A program made the position numbers and the translations under genes. The notes under the pieces were generated by a model. It was not told where the DNA came from. It was given only the letters and a program-made list of their open reading frames with translations, and did no database searches. From positions 5,166,501-5,230,500 of the forward strand of contig OX326959.1 of assembly GCA_946800325.1 (NCBI GenBank): DNA of 64,000 nucleotides. The letters are read 5' to 3'. The stretch is from Luzula sylvatica (Eukaryota; Streptophyta; Magnoliopsida; Poales; Juncaceae). Positions within the stretch are counted from its first letter, which is position 1. Every line of letters starts with the position of its first letter. This document shows positions 11,603 through 23,435 of the stretch, in pieces.

Positions 11603-13493
11603 ATGGGTTTAATGAAACTTTATCTTCTGTTTACTTCTTTATCTATCTGGTTATTAATGGCGGGTTTGGTTGCTTCAAATGTCGTTCTAATGGGGAATAA
11701 CGTGACTTTAACATTCAATGATGTCGAGGCCAATTTCGGTTAGTGTTTATAATAATTTCATCAATTTTTCAATTTTTCGTGTCGTTATTTGAATCTTCTT
11801 ACTTTTCTGGTTCAATTTTAGTTTATTCACTATTTATTCCATCTTATTTGGGGCAAAACCAATACTGAACATACTTTGCATCCTAGTTATATGTCTTAAT
11901 AAACCATAATTGCACAAATAATGTTAGAAAACATGAATTTTCTCATAATAATTTCACAAATTTCGATAAATTAAGTTAATTAACCATATATTTTTCTCAA
12001 TTTCTTCAGCTCCAGCAATAAAAGGATCAGGAATATGCGGTACAATTTACGCTTCAGACCCTCTAGACGCATGCAATTCCTTATCATCGAAACCCCCAAA
12101 AGGTCAAACTTCCCCATTCGTCCTCATAATACGCGGAAATTGCACATTCGACGATAAAGTTCGAAATGCCCAAAATGCCGGTTACAAAGCGGCCATAATT
12201 TTCGACAACGAAGATAACAACCCCTTAGTCTCAAGTAAATCCTCACATTTTCATAATTTCACAATTTCATAATTAAATTAATAATTCTCATAATATTTTA
12301 ACTTTTATAGTGGCGGGAAGTTCAGCAGGAATCCACATATACGCAGTATTCATCTCTCATTCCGCAGGTCAAACACTGACCCGCTACACGAACCGCACGG
12401 ATCTCGAAACATGGATAATCCCAACTTTCTCGAACTCGGCGTGGTCGATCATGGCCATCTCTTTCATCTCGATCCTCGCCATGTCAGCAGTGCTCGCCAC
12501 TTGCTTCTTCGTCAGAAGACACAGGATCAGGAGAGAGAGAAGACCTTCGAGAGAAGAAGAAGAAGCAAGAGAATTTCACGGAATGAGCAGTCAACTCGTC
12601 AGAGCCATGCCAAGTGTCGTCTTCACAGCCCTCGAGGACGAGAAGTACTGTACCGGTTTCACTTGCTCGATTTGTCTCGAGGATTATTCTCTCGGCGATC
12701 GATTGAGACTTTTGCCTTGTAAACACAGTAAGTGCCAGTGGTAAATTTACGATCAAGTCCCTACAATTATTGATATTTATTTTTTGTAGAATTTCATGCG
12801 ATATGCGTGGATATGTGGTTGACTTCGTGGAGAACGTTCTGTCCAGTATGCAAACGAGACGCGAGGGCGAATTCGTCATTTCATAACCCTCCGCCTACAG
12901 AAACAACTCCTCTTCTCTCTTCTCCTTCCGGTTCATCTCTCCATTCCATCCTCTCCAGTTCCTCCTCCATTAGAGTCTCGTCCCTTCCTCCTCGCTCCCA
13001 ATCCCAATCCGTCTCCCGTGTTTACACCACATCTCGTATCCCTAATCGCAATAATAGATTATCTTCTTCGTTTAATAATGACAACAATAATACTGGCCAC
13101 CATTCTCCCCAAATTTCAATCAGTAGAAGCTACGCGGATTTCCGCGCTGTGTCATCATTTCACTCGTACCGTGGCGGTCCCAACATGATGACATCATCAT
13201 CACCATATCAATACGGGTCCCCTATGATTATGACATCATCACCACATCATCGATACGGATCCCCCATGATGACGATATCTTCGTCGCCTCTTCATCGATA
13301 CGGGTCACATATGGTGGCATCATCGTCACAAATGATGATGTCATCATCATCTTATTATGGATACGGTTCGCCTTATACTGTGGTCGGATCGAGCATGGGG
13401 TCGTCAGACAGACAATCGTACTTGCGACATTGCGACGAGTCTGGCACCAGCCTGTCAGAAATGGCTTCGGCTCAGTCTTTGCCTGATTGTTGA
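11603..13493 (+). CDS. RMR1: RMR-type receptor: PA domain, transmembrane segment, RING-H2 (vacuolar sorting receptor / E3 ligase)
   Basis: Four exons, 11603-11738, 12010-12234, 12311-12727 and 12790-13493, total 1482 nt and 493 residues. Residues 1-25 form a signal peptide. A protease-associated (PA) domain follows ([47 protein letters not shown]). A transmembrane segment lies at about 165-190 ([20 protein letters not shown]), then a basic stop-transfer stretch. The RING-H2 finger is CSICLEDY...LPCKHKFHAICVD...CPVCK; its knuckles are split by intron 3 at CKH. The tail is long, Ser/Met-rich and repetitive. RMR proteins bind storage-protein sorting signals in the lumen and traffic to the storage vacuole; the RING suggests ubiquitin-ligase activity. 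The length exceeds the shortest RMRs because of the tail. All RING ligands are present. The family is secure; the symbol is by resemblance. Confidence 0.9.
13186..13390 (+). repeat. degenerate tandem peptide repeat in the RMR C-terminal tail
   Basis: Four or five imperfect units of about 17-19 residues, each carrying a Tyr-Gly-Ser core followed by Met and a run of Ser ([48 protein letters not shown]). At DNA level the repeated words are gatacgg-tc and atgatgacatcatca. This suggests a minisatellite inside coding DNA. Confidence 0.7.
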
Positions 13494-15540
13494 AACGAGA
13501 AGAATTTCATTTTTGTTTTTCGTTATGTACATGCCGAATTATGAAATTAGTAATAATGTTGAGGAATTTTAGGCGAGAGAATTTTGTTATTTTTGTTTGT
13601 TTGGTTTGATTAATGTTTTTGTTTGTTGAGATAATTTTAAATGAAGAAATATATAAAATCACAACAAAAGTGTGTGTGTTGTGTTGGTATTGTCAGAATT
13701 TATATTTGGATTTAAATAGTTTCAAATTTCGTGTTAAAAGCTGGTGGAATGACCTACTAAATTAAGAGATTGAATTGAATAAAGTGATTGGAAAGAAGGA
13801 ACTGAACACATTTGGCCGAACTTCTTGTCAGAATTTGTTCAGTATATCAGAATAATATGGTACTGAAATTGTTATTTTATCTACCAATTTTCATTATTTT
13901 CAAGGGTACATCTGTAAATATAATTTTTGTGAGGGCATGAAAGTAAATTTTGCTGCTTTAGGTGGATATTCTCCAGACTCCACCAGAGAGAGGTTTGTCA
14001 TGACTCATGAGAGAGATGCTTGCTTGGCAAAAGAAGAGGTGCTTTTAAACCCATCTTTTTGTTTTTTACCAAAAGGGCCCCTCATTTATCGATAATTGTG
14101 TCACAGTACAATAAATCCTTTCATCTAAACAAACTATTGTCACTGCAGCTTTATTTTCTTTTCTTTCTCAAAAGAAAAAGAAAGAGAGAGAGAGAGAGAG
14201 AGATGGAAGGACAGGAAAGAGAAGGAAGAGACATTGCTCTGTTGTTCATACTATCATGCTGAAGGACTAAAGTGAAAAAGATCCAAAAAGTACTGTAGTC
14301 TGTAATTCAGTAATTACGCATGCGTGTGGTTAAAAAAAACTTTTAATTTCTGTTTCTTTATCAAACTGTGCTCAAAAGGACGTCAATTTATCACTCAAAA
14401 CTGCAAATATCATTTATATCAATCAAAATTGAGAAAAAAAAAGCATCTCTATTCTTTAGAAAGCTCAAAGAATAAGCCACTATTGACTAAAGTTAAGTTT
14501 AAATCTATTTTTTTTTACTAAAGTTAAGTTTAAATCTATTTATCACAATACATCATGTAGAGTGTTTGATTATTTTAAATCTATTTTTTAAAGGTAAGTT
14601 TAAGATAAGTCTAGAATATAGTTTTACTGTTTTAAAATATTTATGGATAATTATAAGATAAGATTTTATTTACCATGATATTAATTTAAAATTTAAAATA
14701 AAATATCAATTTTGAAAATTGTCACATCATTCTATATGTATCCGCGCAACGTAATAAAAATGGCTTAAGTTATAGTACGCGGCGTAAAATTGAGTGTACA
14801 CTATGTTACGTAGATATTTAAAGAATACATAAGTATCATGAGGATGCGGGTATCCGATACGAACACGGATACGATACGGCTCGTATACGTATCAGATACA
14901 TCACATGACGTATTTGATTATTTTAATATTTTTGTTTTGAATACGGCAATAATACGGCACTGATAGGATACGACTGAGATATCCGTATTCTATCCGTGCA
15001 ACATAGAGTGTACATGCTTTGGTGGTGAGTATCAAAACAAATAAAAGGAGATACCATAGACAATAAATTTACAAAGGCTTTGATGGATTAAATGATGAGT
15101 GAAGCATGTGAGTATTTTTTGATATCATATACATACAGCTTTTCCACTCATGGGCACCAAAAAAAAGTGAAACTCGAAAGCTCCTATTTTTTCCATTAGT
15201 TTCATTTTCATGCTCTCATAGGTGTTAAATAAAGTGTCACTAACTAGTAATAGAAAAATTATATAACGGGCCGGATATAGATTTAAGGCCGTATCGGGTT
15301 AACGAGTTTAACGAGTGTTTAAACGGGTCGGATTGGTAATAAAAGACGACCGTTTGGTTCGCCCATCCTCTTTACATTATAACGTTGCCGTGTCTAGGCT
15401 GTCTTTGCAAGTTCTAAACTTCTAACCTGTCTTTGCGAGTGAGAAGTAAATTTTCGAAACAACCCTCATTCTTTCTACAAATTACAAAGCATCCGCGTCA
15501 ATTCGTCTCCAGAACTCCCTAGTCTTTACAGATTCCTTCC
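13494..15540. other. intergenic DNA between RMR and transportin-1
   Basis: The RMR 3' UTR is followed by AT-rich DNA without a supported gene. A (GA)n tract lies at about 14172-14202. At 14740-15000 there is a cluster of GATACG/CGTATC words and two near-copies of atccgtgcaac / atccgcgcaac about 250 bp apart (14741 and 14990), which may bound an old non-autonomous element. The last 60 bp before transportin-1 are pyrimidine-rich, consistent with a plant 5' leader. Confidence 0.45.
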
Positions 15541-15601
15541 TTCTCCTTTCCTTCTCTCTCTACGGCTTTTCCTTTCTACCGAGCATCGACAATCCGAGCG
15601 A

Positions 15602-17390
15602 ATGGCGGCGGCGGCGGCGGTAACAGCGGAGACGTGGCAGCCGCAGGAGCAGGGTTTGACGGAGATCTGTGCTTTGCTGGAGCAGCAGATCACGCCGGGA
15701 TCGGATCAGGCGGCGATTTGGCGTCAGCTTCAACACTACAGTCAATTCCCTGATTTCAACAATTATCTCGTTTTCATCCTTTCTCGTTGCCAGGTCATTT
15801 TTATTTTCATTCCAGCCCTCCGTTCTTTTATATTTGTGTTTCAGTCCTGTCGTGGAAGTTATTTTGACTGTGTTTTTGTAGTGAAAGTGTTAGGATTCGG
15901 CTTAATTTTAGCAGATTATAATATTTTTTCATCAATGAAATCATTTTTAATCAACTTTGTACAATTTATAATTATCATTTTTGCTTCAATCATTTAATCA
16001 TCTTTAATTTCAACTGTTGGAACTGGTATTAATTTCCAATTCGTAACAAAATCACAGATAATTATCGCAAAATCTTTCATCCAAACACTTAAAATTCTTT
16101 AAATCAAATACAGGATAGAAGAATGGAAATAAGACAAGCAGCAGGATTACTACTAAAAAACAACTTGAGAGCGACTTTCAATTCTCTCTCTCCTCCGAAC
16201 CAGCAATACATAAAATTGCAAATACTGCCTTGTTTAGGCGCGTCAGACAGGGCGGTTAGGTCTACGGTTGGTACGGTCGTGAGCGTACTTTTCCAACTGG
16301 TACGGGTTTCTGGCTGGCCCGAGTTACTTCAAGGGCTTTTGCAGTGTTTGGATAGTAACGACTTGAATCATATGGAAGGTGCTCTTGATGCTCTTTACAA
16401 GGTACTTTTCATTTTCTTTGGCTTGTTGAAATCTTGGTTGAATTTACGGTTTTGCCCCTCGATTTAATTTATTTTATTAGATTTGTGAAGATGTACCGGA
16501 GGAACTAGATGTGGATGTACCAGGCTTGGCAGAGAGACCTATTAATGTTTTCTTGCCCAGACTTTTGCAGGTTCTTTTTTCTTTTTCTCTCTATTAAAAA
16601 TTGCTAAAAGAACTTTATTTGTTGCGAATAATTGATTTTTACTATTTTATTTTTGATGGTTTTATTCAGTTTTTCCAATCTGCACATGCCATTTTGAGAA
16701 AGCTAGCACTTGGTTGTGTAAATCAGTATGTAGTGGTTATGCCTACTGTAAGTCTCTCTTTCTCCAGTTTCTCTCTCTATAATATTAGATTTATATAGTT
16801 TATTTGTAATTTTTTATTAATTGTTATGTAGGCATTGTATATGTCAATGGATCAGTATCTACAAGGATTATTTCATCTTGCTCAGGATGCTTCTCCCGAT
16901 GTCAGAAAATTGGTACAAATGACCATTTTGCCCTCATTATTACCCACAGAAATAATTTGTTATTTCTTCATTTTCTTCTAATTTTGATTTATTTGCTTTA
17001 ATTTAATGCATCCTGTTTTTTTAGGTTTGTTCTGCATGGGTTCAGTTAATTGAAGTTAGACCTTCATTCTTGGAGGTAGGTATAATTTATCAACTTTCAT
17101 ATATTTTATCAAGGCCAAATTTCATGCGTACCCCTCCAAAATGTGAAATATTATTATTCCTACAAAATATAAGAAATGTTTTTTTGTCGGGGCATACATG
17201 ATATTTTGAGAATTTGCAAGGGTACACATGAAATTGTGCCTTCGATCGATCTTGATATTTCTCCTTGTTCCTTTCTAAATTTTGTTGTTTTGTCTAAAAT
17301 TCAGCCACATTTAAGAAACATAATTGAAATCATATTGCGAGCTAACAAGGATCAAGAAGATGATGTTTCTCTCGAGGCTTGTGAATTCTG

Positions 17391-17428
<38 letters not shown>

Positions 17429-20400
17429 AACCATTATTCTTATTAACATGTTTTTTATTATGATTTTTAGGTCTGCATATTGTGATGCAAACTTGCCTCC
17501 AGATGGTTTGAGAGAATATTTACCTCGCCTCATACCTGTACCAATACTTTAAATTGGGAAAAATATATATATATTTTTTTTTAATATTTATTCATTTTTT
17601 TTATGTAAATATCGTAGATTTTGTTGTCTAACATGGTTTATGGCGATGATGACGAGTCACTCAACGATGCTGAGGTCAGTACATTTAAATCTTTTTATTT
17701 TCATTGGTTATTAAATTTTGGTGATTTATTCACTAATTTTTTTTTTTTTTTTTTTTTTTTGTTTTTTTTTGCAGGATGATGAGTCTTTTCCAGACAAGGA
17801 TCAGGTAATTTCTTTCACCATTTATACTTTATGTCAATAAATAAATATGTATTCAAATGAATTTAAAATATATTTCTAATACCATTCTACATGACAGGAT
17901 TTGAAGCCTCGATTTCACTCATCAAGATTTCACGGTTCCGAAGCTGGAGACGATGACGATGTAAGCATTTTCGTCTTCTTTTCCTTAAAACCATACAATA
18001 ATTCATAATTATATATTTTTAATTATTAATTTTATAATTATTAGGACGACGAGACGGTAAATGTGTGGAATTTACGCAAGTGTAGTGCAGCCGGTTTAGA
18101 CGTCCTTTCAAATTTATTCAGTGACGAAATTCTCCCTACTTTAATGCCCTTAATCCAGGTTTTTTCACCAAAATATTTCTTTATTTTGTTTTAATTTGTT
18201 CGTTAAAAATACTAAATATTATCTCTTTCTCTCTCTAGCAAAATCTTTTAAGGGTAGATGATGCGTCATGGAAGGAGAGAGAAGCTGCGGTATTGGCCAT
18301 TGGTGCTGTAGCTGAAGGGTGTATTAACGGCCTGTACCCTCACCTTCCTGAAGTAATATTAATATTTAATTTTTTTAATAAATTATTTGACTAATTTATG
18401 ATATAATTTGTGTAGATTGTGACGTTTTTAATACCACTTCTGGACGATAAATTCCCACTTATAAGGAGTATTACTTGTTGGACTCTTTCACGATATAGCC
18501 GCTTCATCGTTCAGGTAAACATTAATTGTTAAATAAATATTATTCTGATTTATATTATTAATTTTTTTATTGTTAATATAGAGTATAGGTCATCAAAAAG
18601 GGCAAGAACAATTCGATAAAATATTGATGGGATTACTTACGCGAATATTAGACAGTAATAAGCGTGTTCAAGAGGCCGCTTGCTCTGCATTTGCAACTCT
18701 CGAAGAGGTTTCTTCATTTTTATTCAAAATTTCATTATTATAATTTATTATATAATAATTATTATTATATAAATTTATATTTGCTAATTTAACAGGAGGC
18801 TTCGGATGAGTTGGTCCCACGCTTGGGAGTCATTTTGCAACACCTTCTTTGCGCATATGGAAAATATCAGGTCTATTTTTATAAATATTTTTTTTTCTTT
18901 TTACAAAATCACTAGATATATTTTCGTAATTTTTATTGTTTATGAAATATGAATGCAGACAAGGAATCTTAGGATTTTATACGATGCTATTGGTACACTT
19001 GCTGATTCAGTAGGTGCAGAGCTCAACCAGGTAAAAATATTAAAATTCATTTTTTAATTATATTAGATATTAAGTATATAATTTTGTCGTTTTTTTTTGG
19101 GTAGCCAAAGTACTTGGAAATACTAATGCCTCCATTGATCGCCAAGTGGCAGCAACTTGCAAACTCGGATAAAGATCTATTTCCCTTGCTCGAGTGCTTT
19201 ACCTCCATTGCTCAGGTACATAAATAATTTATAAAATAATAAATATTAAATTATTACATTTATCTATTTTTATAAATTTACACTATTTTTCTTTTTATTC
19301 CAGGCTTTGGGTTCTGGGTTTACTCCATTTGCAGAACCAGTATTTCAAAGATGCACAGGTCTTATCCAATCCCAACAATTAGCTAAGGTTTCTCTCTCTA
19401 AAAATAATATTGATATATTATTGAAAATTAATTTAATGAATAAATTTGACGAGTACAGGTGGATCAAGTTGCAGCAGGAGTATTATATGACAAGGAGTTT
19501 ATAGTGTGTTCGTTGGATCTATTATCAGGACTCACCGAAGGCCTTGGAAGCGGTATCGAAAGCCTGGTACTCTTTACTTTCTCTCTCCTTCATAATCTCT
19601 CTCTTATTAATCATTCTTAATTTAAATGAATTTATTAAAAAATTGTTTGTTTTTTAATATTGTAAAGGTGGGGAAGAGTAATTTGAAAGATATGCTTTTG
19701 CAATGCTGCATGGACGATTCGGCCGAGATTCGTCAGAGTGCTCTTGCTCTTCTCGGCGATCTCGCTAGGGTTTGTATTTATGCTTTTATTTATTTTAGTT
19801 TAGTTTTTAAATAGTATATATATTTTATTTGATGAAATTAGGTTTGCCCTGTACACTTGCATCCTCGTCTCCAGGATTTTCTCAATGCCTCTGCTAAACA
19901 ATTGGTATTATTAATATTATTCTTTTTTTTTTTAATTCATGATTTGATTATTTATCAATTAGTTAATTTATTTTTGAAAATGAGTAGAATCCAGTGGGTG
20001 TGAAGGAGGCGGTATCGGTTGCGAACAACGCTTGTTGGGCAATTGGAGAATTAGCAATCAAGGTTCGATTTATGCTCTTTTCTAAATGTGATTTATTTAT
20101 TTATTTTTATTATTTTCTAAATTTTTTTTTGTAATTTATAGATGGGACAAGAAGTAACTCCAGTGGTTCTAACAGTCATGGCTTGCCTCGTTCCCATCCT
20201 TAAAAATCCCGAGGTATACTCTCCCACTCTCTCTAAATTCTATTAACCATAAATTTGAATTTGAATTTGAATAATTTTGGATTGAATTTCAGGGATTGCA
20301 CAAGTCGCTTATAGAAAACAGTGCGATAACATTAGGAAGGCTTGGATGGGTTTGTCCTGATGTGGTATCTCCTCACATGGATCATTTCATGCTTCCTTGG

Positions 20401-21036
20401 TGCAATGCTCTCTGCATGTAACTTTCTCTCTCTAGAAAAAGCCAAAAAATAGTACATATTTGAAATGATTAGTAATGGATTTATTATTATTTTTATTTTA
20501 ATTCAGGATAAGGGATGATTTCGAGAAAGAGGACGCGTTTCGCGGTCTATGTGCTATGGTACTTAATGATTTTTAACATTTTTGTTCAAAATTATTTTCT
20601 ATTAAATTAATAAATTAACTTATTTTTGGATAAAAATATTAGGTGAGAGCGAATCCACAATTAGCCACAAACTCGCTACCTCATATTTGCAGAGCTATTG
20701 CCAGTTGGCATGTAAGTTATATCTCTCTGTAATTATAATTAGAACAAAATTTCATATATACCCCTGCAAAATGAGGAATGACCTATATTTGGCTTGAATT
20801 GTGATTTATTAGGAAATAAGAAGCGAGGATTTACACGCCGAAGCGTGCCAGGTTTTGACCGGTTATAAACAGGTAAATAATATTATCCTTTTTTAATTCA
20901 TTTTAAAAAAATAAGAAAATCTCGAATTAAAATGATTGATTTGAATTTGTAGATACTTGGAGCGGCGGGTTGGGAGCAGTGCATGTCGACACTGGAGCCT
21001 CAAGCTGTCCAGAAATTGACAAGATATGGAGTTTAA
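15602..21036 (+). CDS. TRN1: transportin-1 (importin beta-2 / karyopherin beta-2)
   Basis: Nuclear import receptor for PY-NLS cargo and, in plants, linked to small-RNA loading. It is a HEAT-repeat solenoid moving through nuclear pores with RanGTP. 29 exons: 15602-15793, 16114-16401, 16481-16570, 16670-16747, 16832-16912, 17025-17075, 17305-17390, 17471-17537, 17618-17674, 17775-17804, 17898-17960, 18045-18158, 18239-18352, 18416-18514, 18582-18707, 18796-18870, 18959-19030, 19105-19215, 19304-19387, 19459-19566, 19668-19769, 19842-19904, 19988-20062, 20142-20213, 20293-20417, 20507-20558, 20643-20711, 20813-20872, 20953-21036. They sum to 2688 nt, 895 residues, the family length. Diagnostic stretches are [64 protein letters not shown] and [17 protein letters not shown]. 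The acidic loop that frees cargo ([13 protein letters not shown] ... GDDDDDDE) is at about 325-370. The start has an Ala run (GCG repeats). No defect seen. Confidence 0.96.
17115..17245. repeat. fragment of the intronic foldback family in transportin-1 intron 6
   Basis: Two opposed copies of the same word set face each other: ccaaatttcatgcgtacccc at about 17114 and, on the other strand, aatttcatgtgtacccttgc ending near 17239. The interior holds a second inverted pair around ttttgtaggaataataat. This matches the family in the invertase intron. Confidence 0.55.
17391..17427 (+). repeat. (CT)n microsatellite at the donor of transportin-1 intron 7
   Basis: An uninterrupted CT tract begins immediately after the GT of the donor at 17391 (gttctctctctc...). 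Pyrimidine repeats at a donor rather than an acceptor are unusual. The exon 7/8 junction is fixed by the family sequence CEFW/SAYCD. Confidence 0.7.
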
Positions 21037-21500
21037 CTGGACTCTCCAGTTTTGTTACTTGCTTGGTTATCAAGAAGCAAAAACAATATTTTCTCCACTT
21101 GGACCAAATTGCGATTTGTACCAGAAAAATAGGACTTAGGAAATTATTTATGTGTAACTAAATTGAGGAGGAAAAAGATACAGGGATCATAAAATGGGGT
21201 AATTTCTGAAAAAGGAAAAAAAAAGGAATTTGGTCCCGAAAAAGATGATTTGTTTGTTTATTTGTATCTGGTTGAGTGGGGGACTTGGTATTTTTGGTTT
21301 GTAATTCCTCCACTGATTTTCGTCTTTTGAGTTGAGTTTAGATTCAAAAATTTGTATGTATTTAGACGGGATTATTTGTATGGCTTGACTTCTCTTTTTC
21401 TCGTCGCAAAGTGTTGTATTCTTTTCTTATTTTCCTTATTTTTGAACAATTAATTATTTACATAAAGATTTTTTTAAATCTTGTTTTATGCTAAACAGCC
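21037..21500 (+). other. transportin-1 3' UTR and downstream sequence
   Basis: No coding signal. T-rich words and tttgtatgtattt-like far-upstream elements at 21300-21365 would suit plant 3'-end formation, but no single poly(A) site can be fixed. Confidence 0.35.
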
Positions 21501-21547
21501 CAATTTTCTCTTGTGCATACGAGACTTGATAAAACTAAAAAAAGGGC

Positions 21548-21775
21548 CAAATTTGATATGTATCTCTGCAAAGCCTTACAATTACAACTAATTTTTGCTT
21601 TTTCGATTTTATACTTGTATACAATTTAAGTTGGATAAATCGAAAAAACACAAATTAGCGGTAATCTTAAAAGATGTTCATGAAATTTTATTAGTTTGGT
21701 AAGGTTGTTCATGAAATTTTGCAGGGATATACGTAAAATTATGGATTTTTATAGGGGTATATATGAATTTTTTCC
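21548..21775. repeat. foldback element of the 'cccctgcaaaat' family
   Basis: The left end reads caaatttgatatgtatctct. The right end, reversed and complemented, reads aaaattcatatatacccct. Inner inverted pairs ctaatttttgctttttcgat / taaatcgaaaaaacacaaat support a stem. A direct internal duplication of gttcatgaaatttt occurs at about 21678 and 21708. Confidence 0.6.
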
Positions 21776-22122
21776 TAAAAAAATATTAATCTCAAAACAT
21801 TTTGTGAGCAAAATTAAAGTTCAGTTCGTCGCTTGACAAAATTAAAGTTCAGTTCGTCGCTTGGATCGTTTTTAACTCGATTAACTTGATAATAGCTCGT
21901 TTGATTCGACTGCATTTCCCAGATTATTGGGACTTGAAATCAGGGATTTATTAAATCCCGAATTAAGGCAGCATAGATTTTATGAGAATTGATTTCTTGG
22001 ATTTATTACAATGTTAAAGGGGTCTATCCATTTCTTCCTCCCCTCTCTATCTCGCTTTCCTTATCCCTTCATCTCCAAATCCTAAAACAAGAGAAAAAGA
22101 AGCAAAAAGAGCAACGAGCAAA

Positions 22123-22536
22123 ATGCTTCTCCAATTTGCGACCCCACTTTCTCTCTCATTCTCCGGCCTCGCCATCTCTTCCGTTCAACCCAAAACCAAT
22201 CGATTCGATCGCATGGTTACCAACCTCAAACCCATTCACGGCAAGGTGATAACCACCGTAAACGACAAGACCGTCACCGTGCTAGTCTATCAATATCGCG
22301 TTTATCCCAAATACCTGGTCCGCCGGAGATACAAGAGGAGATACCAAGCTCACGACCCTGAGAATAAATTCCAACTTGGTGATATAGTCACTCTTAAGAA
22401 ATGCAGGCCGATTAGTAAAACTAAGCATTACGTCGCCGTGGATTACGAGACTCCACACCGAAAACCAATTGCACAGAATGAAGACGAAGAAGATGAAGAC
22501 GGTGTGCTTGGTTTGCCTCTTGAATCCTCGCAGTGA
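22123..22536 (+). CDS. RPS17: chloroplast 30S ribosomal protein uS17c, nuclear-encoded
   Basis: An intronless 137-codon gene. The core ITTVNDKTVTVLV ... RYQAHDPENKFQLGDIV ... CRPISKTKHYVAV is the plastid S17 OB-fold that binds 16S rRNA early in small-subunit assembly, and the C-terminal GLPLESSQ matches the plant plastid form. Residues 1-30 are Ser/Leu/Phe-rich with few acidic residues, as in a chloroplast transit peptide. An acidic Glu/Asp stretch (NEDEEDEDG) precedes the end. The start at 22123 is the first ATG of the leader. It lies at the left border of a tandem duplication; the second copy at 31286 lacks the transit peptide. Being nuclear with a transit peptide, it is not plastid DNA moved into the nucleus. 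Confidence 0.85.
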   Translation: MLLQFATPLSLSFSGLAISSVQPKTNRFDRMVTNLKPIHGKVITTVNDKTVTVLVYQYRVYPKYLVRRRYKRRYQAHDPENKFQLGDIVTLKKCRPISKTKHYVAVDYETPHRKPIAQNEDEEDEDGVLGLPLESSQ

Positions 22537-22837
22537 AGGTTGTATTTGTTCCAAATTTGAATCTGTTTGTATTTTGGTTTAAATTTCGTGTCAGTTGAAC
22601 TTATTGGAACATGTTCTTGGCTTGAATTTTCAATTTCAGCATGTAATTTGGGTTTAATTTTGTGTACTCCGTACTCCAACTCCTTTTGGGAAGAGATCCC
22701 TAAATTTTGGAATGGTGTTTGGTAAGATTTATGGATAAATTTTGGGACAGTGAATATTTTGAAATGATCAAAATATATTTTTTCATATAAATTTCAAATT
22801 AATATGTTAAAAAGATAAATATTTCCTTAAAACATAA

Positions 22838-23435
22838 ATTTATATTATATTATATTATATCATATTACATCATATTATAATATATTATATTATTTTATTT
22901 TATTTTATATTATATTATGTAATATTATATTATATATATTATAATATTATTAGGTTATCTTATTTTGTATTATATTATATTACATTATATTATATAATAT
23001 TATATTATTATTAGGTTATTTTATTTTGTAATATATTATATTACATTATATTATATAATATTATATAATATTAAATTATATAAAAATTATAATTGTATTA
23101 TAATATATTATATTATATTATATTATATTGTATTATAATGTATTATGTTATGTTATGTTATAATATAATGTATTAAATTATACTAAATTATATTATATTA
23201 TATTATAATATAACGTCTTATCTTATATTATATTATATTATGTTATGTTATGTTATGTTATGTTATATTATAATATATTATATTATATTATAGTATATTA
23301 TATTGTAATGTATTTTATTATATTATATTATGTTATGTTATGTTATGTTATGTTATAATATAATGTATTATATTATATTATATTATATTATGATATGTTG
23401 TATTATACTCTATTATATTATAAAATATAAAATTA
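22838..23435. repeat. AT-rich short-period array (TATAT/TTATA/TTATG variants)
   Basis: About 600 bp made almost only of five- and ten-base variants of tatat/tattatat with blocks of ttatg (23240-23260, 23328-23355). It is nearly self-complementary and should fold extensively. Unit 2 of the tandem duplication has no equivalent at 31735-31760, so it expanded, or was lost, after the duplication. Confidence 0.9.

Noticed and set aside
22123..22536. rps17 as plastid DNA transferred to the nucleus (NUPT)
   Set aside because: It has a transit-peptide-like leader and the Glu-rich, GLPLES plant nuclear C-terminus; flanks are nuclear.
22282..22679. Antisense ORFs over rps17
   Set aside because: Shadow frames; the same shadow appears at 31355-31627 only because the DNA is duplicated.
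22838..23435. CRISPR-like or centromeric satellite array
   Set aside because: Period of five to ten bases, no spacers, no long monomer; it is an AT microsatellite.
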